Source: Sphingobacterium hungaricum
GTDB lineage: Bacteria; Bacteroidota; Bacteroidia; Sphingobacteriales; Sphingobacteriaceae
Assembly (NCBI RefSeq): GCF_015210005.1
Contig: NZ_MU158698.1
Location: 2,215,337 to 2,279,336, forward strand
DNA: 64,000 nt
Direction: 5' to 3'
In this document: in pieces, positions 62,339 to 64,000 of the stretch
Layout of the letters: each line of letters begins with the position of its first letter
Position numbering within the stretch: the stretch's first letter is position 1
The notes under the pieces: model-generated
Seen by the model: the letters and a program-made list of their open reading frames with translations, nothing else
Databases searched by the model: none
What the model was told of the DNA's origin: nothing
Position numbers and translations under genes: made by a program

Positions 62339-62671
62339 CTAGCTTATTTTAGGCTTGATAAGGATTGAATGAAATCCTACTTGTGTAAAGCTAGGCTTGC
62401 TGGAAGAAAAGACTTTTACAAAAACGGAAGGATAATATTCTACGCTTTTGTACGAGCTTATTTGCATAGGGACTTTGATTAGGCTACAATGGCACGAAGA
62501 GGAATCTCCGGTTTTTTCGCAGCCATTTGTCTGCTTAGCATCGCTTTCCTTTTCCTTTTGACAACAAGACTTTTCAGTCGTATCGCATTTCTTTTCGCAC
62601 GCAACAGCTTGGTTCGGAATCAGGAAGAATCCAAAAACAACCAAAAGCATGATGTAGAAATGTGTTGTCAT
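62339..62671 (-). CDS. Small Cys-rich exported protein next to the copper genes
   Basis: A 110-residue protein with a signal peptide (MTTHFYIMLLVVFGFFLIP..., ending VACE). A mature N-terminus is rich in Cys and Lys/Glu (seven Cys in about 40 residues, CEKKCDTTEKSCCQKEKE, CEK, CHC). The C-terminal half is plain. The Cys pattern fits metal binding, and the setting beside the copper genes supports that. I recognise no family. ATG 62671 is nearest to the promoter; the upstream TTG 62677 would lie before the transcript start. Confidence 0.65.
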   Translation of the reverse strand: MTTHFYIMLLVVFGFFLIPNQAVACEKKCDTTEKSCCQKEKESDAKQTNGCEKTGDSSSCHCSLIKVPMQISSYKSVEYYPSVFVKVFSSSKPSFTQVGFHSILIKPKIS

Positions 62672-62678
62672 CGCCAAA

Positions 62679-62686
62679 CAAAAGTA
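62679..62686 (-). promoter_or_regulatory. -7 box of the Cys-rich gene, almost leaderless
   Basis: The minus strand reads TACTTTTG, an exact TAnnTTTG. Its last G is only eight bases from the ATG, so the transcript would start at or within one or two bases of the start codon. Confidence 0.5.
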
Positions 62687-62704
62687 TAAAAACTTTTTTA
62701 AAGT

Positions 62705-63148
62705 CTACACGACTTCCAGTTCATCGGCGACGTCGCTATGCTTTCTTAGTTCTAAAAATTCCCCGAACTGTAGTTCTATACTAAGATTTTCAAGCAACGA
62801 ACGTGCACGGATATGTTTAGGATTTACTTCAGTAACGATCGCCAAGCTCAAGTATGGAAAATTCTTGCCTTTGTTATCAACAGTTATCTTGATGGTATCG
62901 CCAAGATCCGGCCTGACGGTAAACAGCTGATTACCGACAATATCCAACCCTTCCGTGTTGCAGATGTCTTTTAGTTCGTAGTAGCGGTCCCGTGAGTTGT
63001 GATCCAAGGACAGCGCATAATGCCTTTGGTCTTTCGAATCGTATTGGATAAGCAGGGGATAATAAAATTCTCCTTTTAGGGTATCACCTAAATAGATATT
63101 TTCGCCTGAAGCCGTATCATAACCCGTGTAAAATAATTCTTTTTTCAT
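62705..63148 (-). CDS. Uncharacterised 147-residue protein
   Basis: A soluble protein without a signal peptide; acidic, beta-rich in appearance, with two segments typical of a small beta-barrel (YLGDTLKGEFYYPLLIQYDSKDQRHYALSLDHN; LGDTIKITVDNKGKNFPYLSLAIVTEVN). I recognise no family or catalytic motif. It shares orientation with the Cys-rich gene (33 bases apart) and may be part of the copper cluster, but there is no direct evidence. The ATG at 63148 has an A-rich leader. Confidence 0.6.
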   Translation of the reverse strand: MKKELFYTGYDTASGENIYLGDTLKGEFYYPLLIQYDSKDQRHYALSLDHNSRDRYYELKDICNTEGLDIVGNQLFTVRPDLGDTIKITVDNKGKNFPYLSLAIVTEVNPKHIRARSLLENLSIELQFGEFLELRKHSDVADELEVV

Positions 63149-63311
63149 AAATAGTTCAGTTGTTTGAGAATAACTATAAATTCAGGTTGGTTGATTCTCA
63201 ATTAATTTTGCAAATCTCCGCAAATAGAATTAAAAAATAAATACCCATAAGTAGGTATATTTCAATTGGTTTTTTGCTAATTTTAGGGCACAATTATTAG
63301 TCTGTGAAAAA

Positions 63312-64000
63312 ATGACACATCAGCTTAAATCAGTCTGGGATAATTACCCGGAATTTTTCACCAATGATTTTAATTCAATTGAAGCACCAGTTGTCGAAAA
63401 TTTTATTGCTGAAATGTTCTCCTTAGGCGAGTTTTATTACTATGTCTTAAATGTTTCCGATGGAACCATCAGCAACATCCATCCAAAAATATTAGCGATG
63501 CATGGTTTGCCGAATTTTCCGACTCAGTTGCATGAAATTATTGACCTGATTCATCCGGATGATGTTTCCTTTGTGGTGGCTGCCGAAAATGCGACATTAA
63601 TAAAAATGCGTGAAATCGGATTTCAATACCAAATGCAGCTCAAAAGCAGTTATTGTTTTCGAATGAAAGTGGCTGATGGGGAATACGAACTTTTTCATCA
63701 CCAAGCTTTGCATATTGCGAGAAATGAAGCGGGACAATTGCTTCAAGCGATTAATATTCATACCAATATCAATCACCTGACTAAAGAAAATAATTACATC
63801 GTGACGGTTTCTGGTGTCGCTGGGCGATCAGATTTTCATCAGATACAGTTGAAACCTATCCATCAGGATAGAGTTTTCCAAGAAAAATTGACTCGTCGTG
63901 AGATTGAAATCTTGCGCTTAGTCATCAAAGGTTTTTCGAGCAATGAAATTGCGAAGCAACTATTTCTATCTGCTTACACGGTAAAAACGCATCGCAAAAA
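63312..64000 (+). CDS. LuxR-type regulator with PAS-like domain, 3' end outside window
   Basis: An open frame of 229 codons from ATG 63312 to the window edge. The N-terminal part (about 45-160) resembles a PAS fold (YYYVLNVSDGTISNIHPKILAMHGLP, HPDDVSFV). The last visible residues are the LuxR helix-turn-helix (LTRREIEILRLVIKGFSSNEIAKQLFLSAYTVKTHRK), so only the last few residues are missing. It is divergent from the uncharacterised 147-residue gene. A role in controlling the copper genes is possible but not shown. Confidence 0.85.
   Translation, partial: MTHQLKSVWDNYPEFFTNDFNSIEAPVVENFIAEMFSLGEFYYYVLNVSDGTISNIHPKILAMHGLPNFPTQLHEIIDLIHPDDVSFVVAAENATLIKMREIGFQYQMQLKSSYCFRMKVADGEYELFHHQALHIARNEAGQLLQAINIHTNINHLTKENNYIVTVSGVAGRSDFHQIQLKPIHQDRVFQEKLTRREIEILRLVIKGFSSNEIAKQLFLSAYTVKTHRK

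Overview
The window is chromosomal DNA from a Bacteroidota bacterium, most likely Sphingobacteriaceae (Sphingobacterium- or Pedobacter-like). The evidence is a DnaE of the Bacteroidota type, a short primary sigma factor without region 1.1, SusC/SusD and FecI/FecR pairs, many A/T-rich leaders without Shine-Dalgarno sites, and repeated TAnnTTTG -7 promoter boxes. There are about 54 protein genes, including one broken gene and two cut by the window edges. I found no tRNA, rRNA, CRISPR array, prophage or insertion sequence.

Layout. 1-4.3 kb: dnaE (5' end missing) and trxA. 4.3-5.4 kb: a 1-kb field of short palindromic repeats. 5.4-12 kb: a small secreted NTF2-like protein, a GH43 enzyme and an MGH1-like glycoside hydrolase lipoprotein, a GT4 glycosyltransferase and a class 3 lipase. 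12-18.5 kb: a TonB-dependent receptor with a zinc phospholipase C-like protein, an overlapping glycosyltransferase/FKBP/aldo-keto reductase operon, and kdsB. 18.6-27.8 kb: housekeeping genes rpoD, fmt and icd, with an ASCH protein, a split YeeE/YedE sulfur transporter, a LolE/FtsX-like permease, a cation/proton antiporter and a SIMPL protein.

28.0-33.8 kb holds the most unusual block: a GNAT-like acyltransferase, an E1/ThiF-like adenylating enzyme, a 7TMR-DISM sensor kinase, a receiver-kinase hybrid and a convergent stand-alone receiver. No DNA-binding output is encoded. It reads like a module that makes and senses a small molecule, which is inference. 34.0-40.4 kb holds an AraC regulator, a short cupin, a carboxymuconolactone decarboxylase-like protein, an ABM monooxygenase-like protein and a Tat-exported PaoABC-type molybdenum aldehyde oxidoreductase.

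40.7-47.5 kb: a small membrane protein, a gene broken by an in-frame stop just after its signal peptide, a second copy of the NTF2-like gene with its flanks, two different L,D-transpeptidases and an S9 peptidase. 47.8-58.7 kb: an ECF sigma/FecR pair upstream of SusC/SusD and two FAD-dependent oxidoreductases with no glycoside hydrolase, then a DUF4919 gene. 58.7-59.1 kb: a second palindrome field. 59.1-64 kb: a copper-handling cluster (multicopper oxidase with an apparent C-terminal outer-membrane barrel, an HMA-DUF3347 protein and a Cys-rich small protein), an unrecognised gene, and a LuxR-type regulator running off the window end.
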